Positions 25,450 through 33,611 of a stretch of DNA of 50,595 nt are shown piece after piece. Where the stretch lies: NCBI RefSeq assembly GCF_900156285.1, contig NZ_FTNC01000019.1:1-50595 (forward strand), written 5' to 3'. Numbering within the stretch: the first letter of the stretch is position 1; each line of letters begins with the position of its first letter. This DNA is from Halanaerobium kushneri (GTDB lineage Bacteria; Bacillota; Halanaerobiia; Halanaerobiales; Halanaerobiaceae). A program made the position numbers and the translations under genes. The notes below the pieces were generated by a model. That model was given only the letters and a program-made list of their open reading frames with translations, searched no databases and had not been told where the DNA came from.

Positions 25450-26514
25450 TTAAATATTATTTTGAGCTAAAACATATTCGCTCATTTCTTTCCCCTTTTT
25501 TTCACTCTTAATGATATCTTTTAAAACATCTATATTCCCAGTTTTTAAAATAGCCCAGGCAGAATAATAGCGAACCCACCAGTTTGAATCGTTAATTAAA
25601 ACCTGCAGTTCTTCTAAATACCCGTCAGCGTTTATCACACCAATATAACGAGCGGTCTGACTTCTTACAACCCAGTCATCATGACTTAAAAAAACACTTA
25701 AATCTTTATCAACTGGATATTCCATCTTTACCAGTGATTTAAATATATGAATTAATACTTCATTATTATATTCCGGTATTAAAACTGGCTCCATTAATTG
25801 AACTCCTGGATGATATCTATAATAGCCAAATATGTCAAAAAACAGAGAAAGAGCTTGATATTCTGGTACCCCGAGAATAACTTCTAATTTATTTTCTTGA
25901 TAAAAATTTTCTTTTAAAAAAGTCTCTATTTCTCCACAGATATCTCTACCAAATCTAATTAATATTTCCGTTAAAATTTCAAACGTAAATCTGCTTTCCT
26001 TCAAAACGATTTTTAAAATCTTAAAGAAAAGACGCTGTTCTCCAATGTCAGCAATCGCCCAGATACTGACTGTCTGTAAATCTTTATTATCTGAATCAAG
26101 ATAAATTTCCAGTAATGGCAGTGCCTTTTTTTCTTCAACTTTACCCAGAAAAACAGCTGCTTTTATTTTTTCTTCTTTTCTCCCCTGCTCCAGCTTTTCT
26201 AAAAAAAATTTATTCATTCCATTTTCTTTTACAAGTTGCTTTATTTTTTCAAAATCATCGCCCTTTAAGTTTTTTAAATAAGGTTTTATAAAATCATATA
26301 AATAAAAATAATTACTGTTTAATTTTAAAGCTGCTTCTTCAACATTTATTTCTTCTGCCAGATATTTAAATAAATAATGCTCCCACTTTTTCTTTTGATT
26401 TTGATATTTTTTTTCTTTTCTCCTGTTTTTTAAATGATAAACTATAATAGTTAATATCACCAGGACTATTAAAAACATTATGACCGAAGCAGCATAATAT
26501 AAAATAGTGCGCAA
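25450..26514 (-). CDS. Membrane-anchored HEAT-repeat protein
   Basis: A 354-residue protein of unknown exact role. Residues 4-28 are a strong hydrophobic helix, followed by a basic stretch (HLKNRRKEKK), so the bulk is probably cytoplasmic. HEAT-like repeats are visible, for example AVFLGKVEEKKALPLLEIYLDS and the tandem WVVRSQTARYIG and WWVRYYSAWAIL units near the C terminus. TTG 26514 is the start, with GGAG upstream. It lies between a receiver protein and the glycosyltransferase with near-touching ends. I infer a scaffold or regulator role for the synthase complex. Confidence 0.85.
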   Translation of the reverse strand: MRTILYYAASVIMFLIVLVILTIIVYHLKNRRKEKKYQNQKKKWEHYLFKYLAEEINVEEAALKLNSNYFYLYDFIKPYLKNLKGDDFEKIKQLVKENGMNKFFLEKLEQGRKEEKIKAAVFLGKVEEKKALPLLEIYLDSDNKDLQTVSIWAIADIGEQRLFFKILKIVLKESRFTFEILTEILIRFGRDICGEIETFLKENFYQENKLEVILGVPEYQALSLFFDIFGYYRYHPGVQLMEPVLIPEYNNEVLIHIFKSLVKMEYPVDKDLSVFLSHDDWVVRSQTARYIGVINADGYLEELQVLINDSNWWVRYYSAWAILKTGNIDVLKDIIKSEKKGKEMSEYVLAQNNI

Positions 26515-26516
26515 AA

Positions 26517-26897
26517 TTAATCAACTCCATCCAGCAGCATTTTTAATCTAATAATTAATTCCTCCGGTCTAAAAGGTTTGGTTAAGTACTCATCAGCTCC
26601 GCTTTTAAGTGCTTTGAGTATATCTTTTTCCTGGCTCCTGGCCGATAATATTAAAACTGGTATTTCAATATTATTCTCCCTAATTTTATTTAAAATACTC
26701 ATCCCATCTAAAACCGGCAGCATGAGATCTAAGATTAAAGCATCATAGACACCCTTTTCTATTTCCGGCAGCACCTGATCACCATCAGTAACTACTTCAC
26801 TTTCCAAATTTTGATTTTTAAACTTATAAGATATTAATCGTGAAATTGACTCATCATCTTCAGCAATCAAAATCTTATAATCTCTCTCATCTCCCAT
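26517..26897 (-). CDS. Single-domain response regulator (receiver only)
   Basis: A 126-residue CheY-like receiver. The acidic pair is in LIAEDDES, phospho-Asp57 is in ALILDLMLPVLDG, then the Ser in ILSAR and Lys in YLTKPF. ATG 26897 is preferred to the upstream ATG at 26918 because AAAGGTGGGG lies five bases before it. There is no output domain, so it works by protein contact, probably with the HEAT protein or glycosyltransferase encoded next. It is a likely end point of the kinase-Hpt relay. Confidence 0.9.
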   Translation of the reverse strand: MGDERDYKILIAEDDESISRLISYKFKNQNLESEVVTDGDQVLPEIEKGVYDALILDLMLPVLDGMSILNKIRENNIEIPVLILSARSQEKDILKALKSGADEYLTKPFRPEELIIRLKMLLDGVD

Positions 26898-26925
26898 TAT
26901 AACCCCACCTTTAAACATTTTCTTT

Positions 26926-28089
26926 TTATCTTAAATTTAATCTAAAATCTAAATTACCAGTCTGCTGATTATTAAACCAGAGATTAAGATTTTCGAAAGA
27001 ATATTTATGCTCAGAAAATAGATTAGAAAATTCAAAACCGACTCTAAATAAATTTTCTCCATCCTGATAATGACTTATTCTAAAATTTAAAAGATAATTA
27101 TCACGCGGATAATAAAAATCTAAATGCTGGGAAAAATCAGAAATCCAACCAGTGGAATAATGCCTTGACGAATTTTTTAATACCATTATTATTTTTTTAA
27201 ATCTATGTTCATATTCTAATTCAAGGTTTTGATAACTAGCATCATCTTTTACTATCTCAAAGCTGATGCCGGCTCTATTTTTGGAATTAAAGAAGTAATT
27301 AAGACTGTTATTTAATTCAATTTTATCCTTACTATCCCCCTGATAGAAGTTAAAAGTAGAACTAAAATTTGTTTTATTAAAAAGCAAAGGAGGAGCTAAT
27401 TCAATTTCTGCGCCTAAAAGCAAATTAAACTCATCTTTAAAATGATTTACACCAGCAGAAATTTCAGAATTAATACCATCATTTAATGGCTTTTCTAAAC
27501 CAAGTCGCAAACTTATATCGTCCCTGGCAGCTGGAGAATAAATAAATTTACCTTTTATAAATAATTCTGTCCTGATTTTCTGATTAATTATCTTTAATCG
27601 GCTTTGATATTCATTTTTTAATTCATTTGATTCTGCTTTAGTTAGAGCGATTTTAATCAATTTTTGTGCTTCAAACCAGTTACCCTGCCATTCTGCATGT
27701 CTGGCTAAAAGAGCCATTCTGGTTGAAGAATATTCCCTTTGCTGGGCTCTTGCAATAATTTTTTTGGCCTTTTCAAATTTCCGCTGCCAGCCATATATCC
27801 GGGCTAAATGATTATAAAATTCAAGCCTTTCCGGATAATCATCAATTAATTGCAGCAAAATTTTTTCGGATTCTACATATTCTTTTTCCCAGCTCAACAG
27901 AAGAGCTTTGTAATAGAGAAGATCAGGATTATTATTCAGATTATTCTCTGTCAAAATTTCTAAGGCCTGCTTATTATTATTTTCTGCAATTAATTTCTGT
28001 ATATTTTCTAAACTTATATCTGAAGCTAATATACAGCTGCTACTTAAAAACACAAAAATAAAGAGCAGAATTATTATTTTTTTCAGCAT
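26926..28089 (-). CDS. TPR plus outer-membrane beta-barrel protein (YaiO-like)
   Basis: A 387-residue exported protein. Residues 1-22 are a signal peptide (MLKKIIILLFIFVFLSSS, then CILAS). TPR-like helix pairs cover about 25-170 (LLYYKALLLSWEKEY, FYNHLARIYGWQRKFEKAKK). The rest (about 175-387) is rich in alternating strands with aromatic residues, typical of an outer-membrane barrel such as YaiO. This implies that the organism has an outer membrane. ATG 28089 follows AGGGTGAT. It is the first gene of the exopolysaccharide-like operon and is the best candidate for the outer-membrane export pore. Assignment is by architecture; the barrel sequence itself is not recognisable. Confidence 0.82.
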   Translation of the reverse strand: MLKKIIILLFIFVFLSSSCILASDISLENIQKLIAENNNKQALEILTENNLNNNPDLLYYKALLLSWEKEYVESEKILLQLIDDYPERLEFYNHLARIYGWQRKFEKAKKIIARAQQREYSSTRMALLARHAEWQGNWFEAQKLIKIALTKAESNELKNEYQSRLKIINQKIRTELFIKGKFIYSPAARDDISLRLGLEKPLNDGINSEISAGVNHFKDEFNLLLGAEIELAPPLLFNKTNFSSTFNFYQGDSKDKIELNNSLNYFFNSKNRAGISFEIVKDDASYQNLELEYEHRFKKIIMVLKNSSRHYSTGWISDFSQHLDFYYPRDNYLLNFRISHYQDGENLFRVGFEFSNLFSEHKYSFENLNLWFNNQQTGNLDFRLNLR

Positions 28090-28291
28090 CTACTTATCAC
28101 CCTATATCTGGTATAGATTATTATTTTTAAATCCATAATTGCTATTATATATAAACTTATTTATAAATTCTGTATTTCCTCTTTTTATTCTGGAACTAAT
28201 ACTTAATCTGCTTTTATCTTCTTTTAGGTTATTATACCATTATTATATTAAATTTACTAAAAAAAGTCTGTAAGATTGATAACTATAGAAA
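28090..28291 (-). promoter_or_regulatory. Upstream region of the exopolysaccharide-like operon
   Basis: This region has no gene. The best promoter candidate is an extended -10, TGGTATAAT (TATAAT at 28231-28236 on the minus strand), which would give a leader of about 140 bases. A second TATAAT at 28144-28149 lacks a -35. No cyclic-di-GMP riboswitch motif was recognised. Confidence 0.35.
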
Positions 28292-28315
28292 AAGCCTACC
28301 AGTTAAGGTAGGCTT
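28292..28315 (-). terminator. Terminator after the ribonucleotide reductase gene
   Basis: A 9-bp stem (AAGCCTACC 28292-28300 with GGTAGGCTT 28307-28315) is followed on the minus strand by TTTTTCTATAG. A weaker hairpin, AAAAATGT with ACATTTTT, lies nearer the gene at about 28338-28362. Confidence 0.85.
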
Positions 28316-28394
28316 AGAATTAAATTATATTATCTAATAAAAATGTTTTTCGACATTTTTATTCATAAATCAAGTTTTACACGGCACCTGTACT

Positions 28395-30785
28395 TTATCT
28401 TACCGGACAGGCTCCTCCTTCACAGGAAGATTCATCGAGTTCTCTTTCTAAATACTCTGTTTCGTACTTAGATACTAAGGAAGGATTAAAGCGCTCCATC
28501 TCTTCCACCCGCTGATTGTATTCTTCCTCTGTAATTTCTTCATAAGGCATCAGATCATAGAAGTTATCATTGTAGGAAATAAAGGAAATACCAACTACGC
28601 TGTTCCAGTTTTCCCAGAGCCATTCTTCTACATCTTCCCATTCATCATCACGAACATGAACAGTAATTGAAGCATTATGATCAACATAATTTTCCATAAA
28701 CATCTTATAAGTTTCCAGCTGATCAATTGCATTCACATCTCCTTTAACCTGTCCTTCAGGAGCTTTAACAGGGAATTCTACCACTAAAGTTTCTGGATCA
28801 TCTGGATCCTGACCCACTTCTGGATGAATAGGATAGTCCAATTCTTCACAGACCCGGGCCAGCGGATCAGAAGCAGAAATTCTTACCCGGCGAACATAAT
28901 GGGCACTGTGTGAATAATGAAGACCACTGGAAACTGTAGGCATCTGAGTCTGAGTTCCCTCAGGTTTAACAGTTGTAATCAGTTTAGGTTCATTATCTCC
29001 CACCTCTTTGGCAATTTCTCTTGCAGCCTGATGTGCAATCTCACGCAGTTCTTCCAGCAGCTGAGCTTCCTGAGCTTCATTTAAATCAGCAGCATTTTTC
29101 ATGTCCTGCCAACCAGTCAGAGAAGTTCCAATCAATCGATCCCGTTTGTTGATCTGATCCCACTCCGGTAATTCAAACTCGATTAGAGCCATTCTGTAAC
29201 CAGCTCTGGCAGAAAGTTTCTGAGATTCAAACATTGATTTTTTATCCAGATTACCTTCCTCATCAACAAAGGCCATCACATTTAAAGAAGTTAAATTGCA
29301 GACCCCTCTGGAATCAAGCAGAATTTCTGCACAGGGGTTAACTCCTTTGAAGTTTTCACGGCGGCGACTTCCTTCCACAGCATTGATAAAGCCAGGTTCA
29401 CCACTAAAGCGCATCTGCTTAACATGCCACTTTAATTGTTCTTTAGAAGGCTTACCTTCGTAGAAAATACTATTGTTGCTCATCTGGCGGTGAGAAATTT
29501 CCTTATTAATTACCCACTCATCATCTTCTTTGACATATAAATTACTTTTAGCCTGAGCAATTTCTTTATCATCAGCACTAAAGAGACAGATCTGAGATGA
29601 GCGTCTAACTCCACCTGAAACCACATTTTCCGCTACAATATTGGCTAAATCCATAGCATCAATTGGCTTTAGTTTAACCCGATTAATATCATCTAAATCA
29701 CGGTCCGGCTTTTCTTTTAATAATTTATCAATCTTAGTAAACATCCGCTTTAAACTCTGATGTCCAGAAGCTGTACCACCAAAAGTCTTAAGCTTTTCTC
29801 CCTTTGGACGCACAGAATCATAATTAAAAATAATTCTTTTTAGCGGACGATAGGCATGGTCAACCAGGAACTTAAAATAATATTCCAGTGACTGAATCCA
29901 GCCTTCTTTTGAGTCACCAACATTAATTGTTACTACATCATCTTCATCAAAATCAAAATCTGTATATTCTCTTCTTTCTTCTTTATCTACAGGCTCATAA
30001 TATTTATGAATAACTTCAATATCCGTTCTAATTTTAGGCAACTTCTCCACATCACGCGGAAGCACGCGGAAGCCAACACCTGAACCAATCATTAAAAGAT
30101 AAAACAAATCCTGATAGGCTTTAAAACTGTCAATAACTGTAAAAGAACAGTTGTAGTTTGACATTCCATATTTCTTAGAGGACTCTGTAGAAGCTGTCCA
30201 GAGTGTACGACCTGCCAGAAAGTTTCTTAAGTTATAAACATTATCATAAAGTTTTTCTGCTTCTTTTTTTGTTGTCTGAGCTAAGGAACAGTTATATTCC
30301 ACAGCTCTTTTTACAGTTTCCCACCAGTACTCACGACGCTGCTCCTCTTCTAACCAGCGTGAATATGTTCTATAATAAATAAATTCTCCCAGCTCAGTTG
30401 GAAAAGGATTGGGCTGGTGTTTATACTTACTTAAAAATTCATTTGTTAAGAGCGGATTTTCTTTCTCCTGTTTTCTGGATAATCTTGACTGCTGTCTTTT
30501 ATTTCTGTATAAAATATAAGCTTTGGCTGTTGTTACATAGGCAGCCTTCATTAATTTTTCTTCCACTAAATCCTGAATTTCTTCCACTTTTGGTATCTGA
30601 TCCTGATTATAAAACTCTGTAATAAGTTCTGTTTCTACATCTAAGGCAACCTGTTCTGCATCATCTTCAGTCGCATCTTCACCAGATTCGACCATTGCCC
30701 GGTAAATCGCCTTAGTTATCTTATCCCGACTGTAAGCTACTTCTCTCTCATCCCGCTTGATTACCGTCATGTCGGATTTACTCAA
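28395..30785 (-). CDS. nrdJ: Adenosylcobalamin-dependent ribonucleoside-triphosphate reductase (class II)
   Basis: A 796-residue enzyme that makes deoxyribonucleotides with a B12 cofactor and no oxygen requirement. Residues 1-100 form an ATP-cone (TVIKRDEREVAYSRDKITKAI), the usual allosteric activity site. The reductase barrel follows, with the substrate-side cysteine in NYNCSF, the radical Cys and Glu in VNPCAEI and the second redox Cys in RGVCNLTSLN. The C-terminal CEGGACPVR is the shuttle cysteine pair. TTG 30785 is chosen because AAGGAGG lies eight bases ahead; the first ATG is five codons later without a site. The single-chain layout resembles the Lactobacillus RTPR group. The leader is too short for a cobalamin riboswitch. 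Confidence 0.94.
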   Translation of the reverse strand: MSKSDMTVIKRDEREVAYSRDKITKAIYRAMVESGEDATEDDAEQVALDVETELITEFYNQDQIPKVEEIQDLVEEKLMKAAYVTTAKAYILYRNKRQQSRLSRKQEKENPLLTNEFLSKYKHQPNPFPTELGEFIYYRTYSRWLEEEQRREYWWETVKRAVEYNCSLAQTTKKEAEKLYDNVYNLRNFLAGRTLWTASTESSKKYGMSNYNCSFTVIDSFKAYQDLFYLLMIGSGVGFRVLPRDVEKLPKIRTDIEVIHKYYEPVDKEERREYTDFDFDEDDVVTINVGDSKEGWIQSLEYYFKFLVDHAYRPLKRIIFNYDSVRPKGEKLKTFGGTASGHQSLKRMFTKIDKLLKEKPDRDLDDINRVKLKPIDAMDLANIVAENVVSGGVRRSSQICLFSADDKEIAQAKSNLYVKEDDEWVINKEISHRQMSNNSIFYEGKPSKEQLKWHVKQMRFSGEPGFINAVEGSRRRENFKGVNPCAEILLDSRGVCNLTSLNVMAFVDEEGNLDKKSMFESQKLSARAGYRMALIEFELPEWDQINKRDRLIGTSLTGWQDMKNAADLNEAQEAQLLEELREIAHQAAREIAKEVGDNEPKLITTVKPEGTQTQMPTVSSGLHYSHSAHYVRRVRISASDPLARVCEELDYPIHPEVGQDPDDPETLVVEFPVKAPEGQVKGDVNAIDQLETYKMFMENYVDHNASITVHVRDDEWEDVEEWLWENWNSVVGISFISYNDNFYDLMPYEEITEEEYNQRVEEMERFNPSLVSKYETEYLERELDESSCEGGACPVR

Positions 30786-30898
30786 AATAAAAACCTCCTT
30801 GGAATTTCAATAAATATTTCTGAAATATAATTATAACATATAAAAGAAGTCAATTTAAGTCTAAAATTAATAATTTTATGTAATTCTTCTTTTTTCAT
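30782..30898 (-). CDS. Possible small ORF (38 aa) upstream of nrdJ
   Basis: On the minus strand ATG 30898 is preceded at six bases by AGGAGT (30905-30910) and opens a 38-codon frame beginning MKKEELHKIINF. Its TGA (30782-30784) overlaps the TTG start of nrdJ, so the two could be translationally coupled. However, an extended -10 promoter lies inside it, which would exclude the ORF from transcripts started there. The product is not recognised. It could be a leader peptide, the remnant of a lost gene, or chance. Confidence 0.3.
   Translation of the reverse strand: MKKEELHKIINFRLKLTSFICYNYISEIFIEIPRRFLF
30830..30835 (-). promoter_or_regulatory. Extended -10 promoter for nrdJ
   Basis: The minus strand reads TGTTATAAT, a TGnTATAAT extended -10, about 45 bases before the nrdJ TTG; TTAAAT lies 17 bases upstream as a weak -35. 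No tandem NrdR-box pair was recognised next to it. Confidence 0.5.
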
Positions 30899-30940
30899 AA
30901 AAACACTCCTAAAGATCATCGATTATTTAATATTTAGATA

Positions 30941-33205
30941 TTAAATTTCTAAAACATTTATCAAAGCTTCTGCTACATCCGGCGCAAATTGTAAACCTTT
31001 ATTATCTTTGATTTCTGCCAGAGCATGATTAAAAGTAAGGGGTTCTCGATAAGTTCTTTTAGAACGCATTGCATCCCAGGCATCCGCTGCACAGATAACC
31101 TGAGATTCAATTGGAATCTGATCACCTTTAAGTCCATCCGGATAGCCTCTTCCATCCCAGCGTTCATGATGATAGCGTACATAATCAGCTAACTGTTTTA
31201 ATGAACTTGAGCTTTTTAGTGCATTACTGCCAAGAACCGGATGTTCTTTAATAAGCTCATATTCGCTTTTGCTAAGTTTTCCCTCTTTGTTTAATACTTC
31301 CAATGGAATTAACATTTTACCAATATCATGAACAAGACCGGTCCAGTATATATTATCAACAATGTTTTGTGATAGCCCCATTTCTTCCGCTATTTGTACT
31401 GCCAGTTCTGCTACATTTTCCGAATGCCCCCGGGTATATAAATCATACATTTCTAGCATTTTAATAGTAGACGAGATAATCTCCCGGGTAAAATTGTTCT
31501 GAAGCAGGTTATATTCTTTTAATTTATAAAAAGAAGATGCTATATTATAAAAAGCTCTAAATATTTTTTTCGAATTAATAGTAAATGTATTTGTGCTGTC
31601 AGCTTTGATATCCAGAGTGACACCGGCCTTTTTTTCTCCATTTAGTTCTAAATCAAAATACATTATTTCTTTAATCTTATCCAAACTTTCCGCCTTTAAA
31701 CTTTCAAAATCTTCCGGCTGCATATATTGTTTATTTCTCGCTTTAATTTCGGCGGCTGTCATAGTTTCTATAGCTGAATTGTAATTATAAAAAGCTTCAT
31801 TTTTAATCTCATTCTGCTTTAAATTGCCAAGATCATACCCAATACAATCTACAAATTGAACATTTTCCTGTCCAAAAGTATAAACACTGCCTGCAGCAGC
31901 CTCCGGAATTATTGTAACAGCCTGTTTTAAAATTTTACTCAGAAATTCTTCTTCACTTATTGTACTTAAATTTTCTATATCCGAAACTAAACTAATCATT
32001 TTTTCAAATCTATTATTTAAATCTGCCAGCTCTTTAAAAGAATCCTCAAGTTCTTCATTCATTGACATAATTTCCTCATTATAGGCCTGCAGCTGCTGGT
32101 TTGAAGCAGATAATTCTTCCTTTCTTCGCTTAATTTCTTTTTCATACTCTTTTTTTTCACTAATATCAAAAACAAAACCCTCTATGATAAAGCTGCCGTC
32201 ATTATTTCTTTTAATAATTTTGGCATTCATATTAAGCCAGATATGTTCACCATTCTTCTTTTTAGCTTTAAATTCAAAATTCTCAACTTCATCGTTATTT
32301 CTCAATTCAGTTAAAAAATCATTTCTCCGCTCAAAGTTAACATAAAATTCAGTACCAAGATTATCGTATTTTTTGATCACTTCATAAACACTATCATAGC
32401 CAGCTATTTTTGCCATTCTCTGATTTATATGCAGCACTTTCCCCCGAGAAGTAGTTTTGATAATTCCTACCGGTGAATTATTAAAAAGTCTTAAATATCT
32501 TTTTTGACTCTGATTAATAGCCTTTCTATAAAGACTTTCTTTTTTTTGATATTCACTAATATTTTTGAGCCAGCTTTTTATTTCATATTCTTCTATTTTA
32601 TTCTGGCGATAACCTTCGGGATCAATATAATAAGGATTTTCATGTAATTCTCCTCTCCAGACAATGTAGTCATGGAGTTCAACTGCCGCCTTGATTATTT
32701 GATTATCAAACTGATTAATATTATATCTACAAAGTGCAGTTACAGGATATTTTTTAAAAATTCGATCGTTAAGCTGCCACTCATATTTTATTATTTCTTC
32801 CTTGCCCCCACTAAAGTCAACTACTCCCGTTAATTCTCCCGTAATACTTAAACCACTATAGCCTTCATTTTCAGCTAGAATAACGCTTTCTTCAAGTAAA
32901 TTTAACATTTTCTGAGCGTTAAAATTTGAAGGAGTTCCATAAATTTCTTCTTTTTTTAAACAGAGAAATTGCCCGGTTTCTAGATATTTCTCCAGATCCA
33001 GATCTGTATTTTTTAATTCTGCTAACAGAAGCTCCTGATTTTCTTCCTGATCAATATAATAGCATTTTTGATTTTCTTTTAAAGAATTAATTACAAAGTC
33101 TCGTACAGAATTTAAACAATCACTGTTTTTTTCATAAAATAAAACTGCATGGTCTCCCTGAGAAAGTAAATCAATATTCTTTATTTCTTTCTCCCAATTA
33201 GGCAT
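30941..33205 (-). CDS. MEDS-PAS-HD-GYP protein, probable cyclic-di-GMP phosphodiesterase
   Basis: A 754-residue cytoplasmic protein. The N-terminal part (about 10-200) matches the MEDS/DcmR sensory domain, with GDHAVLFYEK and CYYIDQEENQ. A PAS domain (about 240-350, SPVGIIKTTSRGKVLHIN), a coiled coil (about 360-400) and a GAF-like stretch follow. The C-terminal HD-GYP domain has HSENVAELA, VHDIGK, EHP and HHERWDGRGYPDGL, all intact, so it should hydrolyse cyclic di-GMP. ATG 33205 is preferred over the upstream GTG because AAGAGGTGA precedes it. It is divergent from the GGDEF-EAL gene at 33612. Confidence 0.9.
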   Translation of the reverse strand: MPNWEKEIKNIDLLSQGDHAVLFYEKNSDCLNSVRDFVINSLKENQKCYYIDQEENQELLLAELKNTDLDLEKYLETGQFLCLKKEEIYGTPSNFNAQKMLNLLEESVILAENEGYSGLSITGELTGVVDFSGGKEEIIKYEWQLNDRIFKKYPVTALCRYNINQFDNQIIKAAVELHDYIVWRGELHENPYYIDPEGYRQNKIEEYEIKSWLKNISEYQKKESLYRKAINQSQKRYLRLFNNSPVGIIKTTSRGKVLHINQRMAKIAGYDSVYEVIKKYDNLGTEFYVNFERRNDFLTELRNNDEVENFEFKAKKKNGEHIWLNMNAKIIKRNNDGSFIIEGFVFDISEKKEYEKEIKRRKEELSASNQQLQAYNEEIMSMNEELEDSFKELADLNNRFEKMISLVSDIENLSTISEEEFLSKILKQAVTIIPEAAAGSVYTFGQENVQFVDCIGYDLGNLKQNEIKNEAFYNYNSAIETMTAAEIKARNKQYMQPEDFESLKAESLDKIKEIMYFDLELNGEKKAGVTLDIKADSTNTFTINSKKIFRAFYNIASSFYKLKEYNLLQNNFTREIISSTIKMLEMYDLYTRGHSENVAELAVQIAEEMGLSQNIVDNIYWTGLVHDIGKMLIPLEVLNKEGKLSKSEYELIKEHPVLGSNALKSSSSLKQLADYVRYHHERWDGRGYPDGLKGDQIPIESQVICAADAWDAMRSKRTYREPLTFNHALAEIKDNKGLQFAPDVAEALINVLEI

Positions 33206-33312
33206 CAATGTCACCTCTTTTACTGTAATTAATAATCATTACTATTATAATTAACTATAGATTTATTAATTCCTTTATTTAAGCTAATAAATTTTAAATA
33301 TCTAAACAGTAA

Positions 33313-33344
33313 AAATAGTCAGTGATTAAACACTCTGACTATTT
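33313..33344. repeat. Inverted repeat in the divergent cyclic-di-GMP intergenic region
   Basis: AAATAGTCAG (33313-33322) and CTGACTATTT (33335-33344) form a 10-bp stem, and the right arm is part of a second near-palindrome, GACTATTTAGTC. Both flanking genes point away, so a terminator role is unexpected and an operator is more natural. The rest of the region 33206-33611 is very AT-rich, with several TATAAT-like hexamers, and holds nothing else I can support. Confidence 0.5.
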
Positions 33345-33611
33345 AGTCGCTGCCTTTGCAATAATTTATTTTGAGAATAATAAAAAAATTATGTTGATTT
33401 GTATTTATATAGTAATTTCTTATTAATTAATATTCTTCATTAATAGTTATTCCCCTTTTTATTTTCATTTTTTACTCTATAATATAAGACTGGAATATTC
33501 TGCAAATCTATAATATAATTAAATTGATAAATAAATATACTCGAATTGTAAAATAAGATTTTTCTCAATTTTTTATAAATCTGATATATTTATAGGGAAA
33601 GGCGTTGTTAT

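Noticed and set aside
30786-30940. Cobalamin riboswitch ahead of the B12-dependent reductase
   Set aside because: The leader between promoter and start is only a few dozen bases and shows no B12 box.
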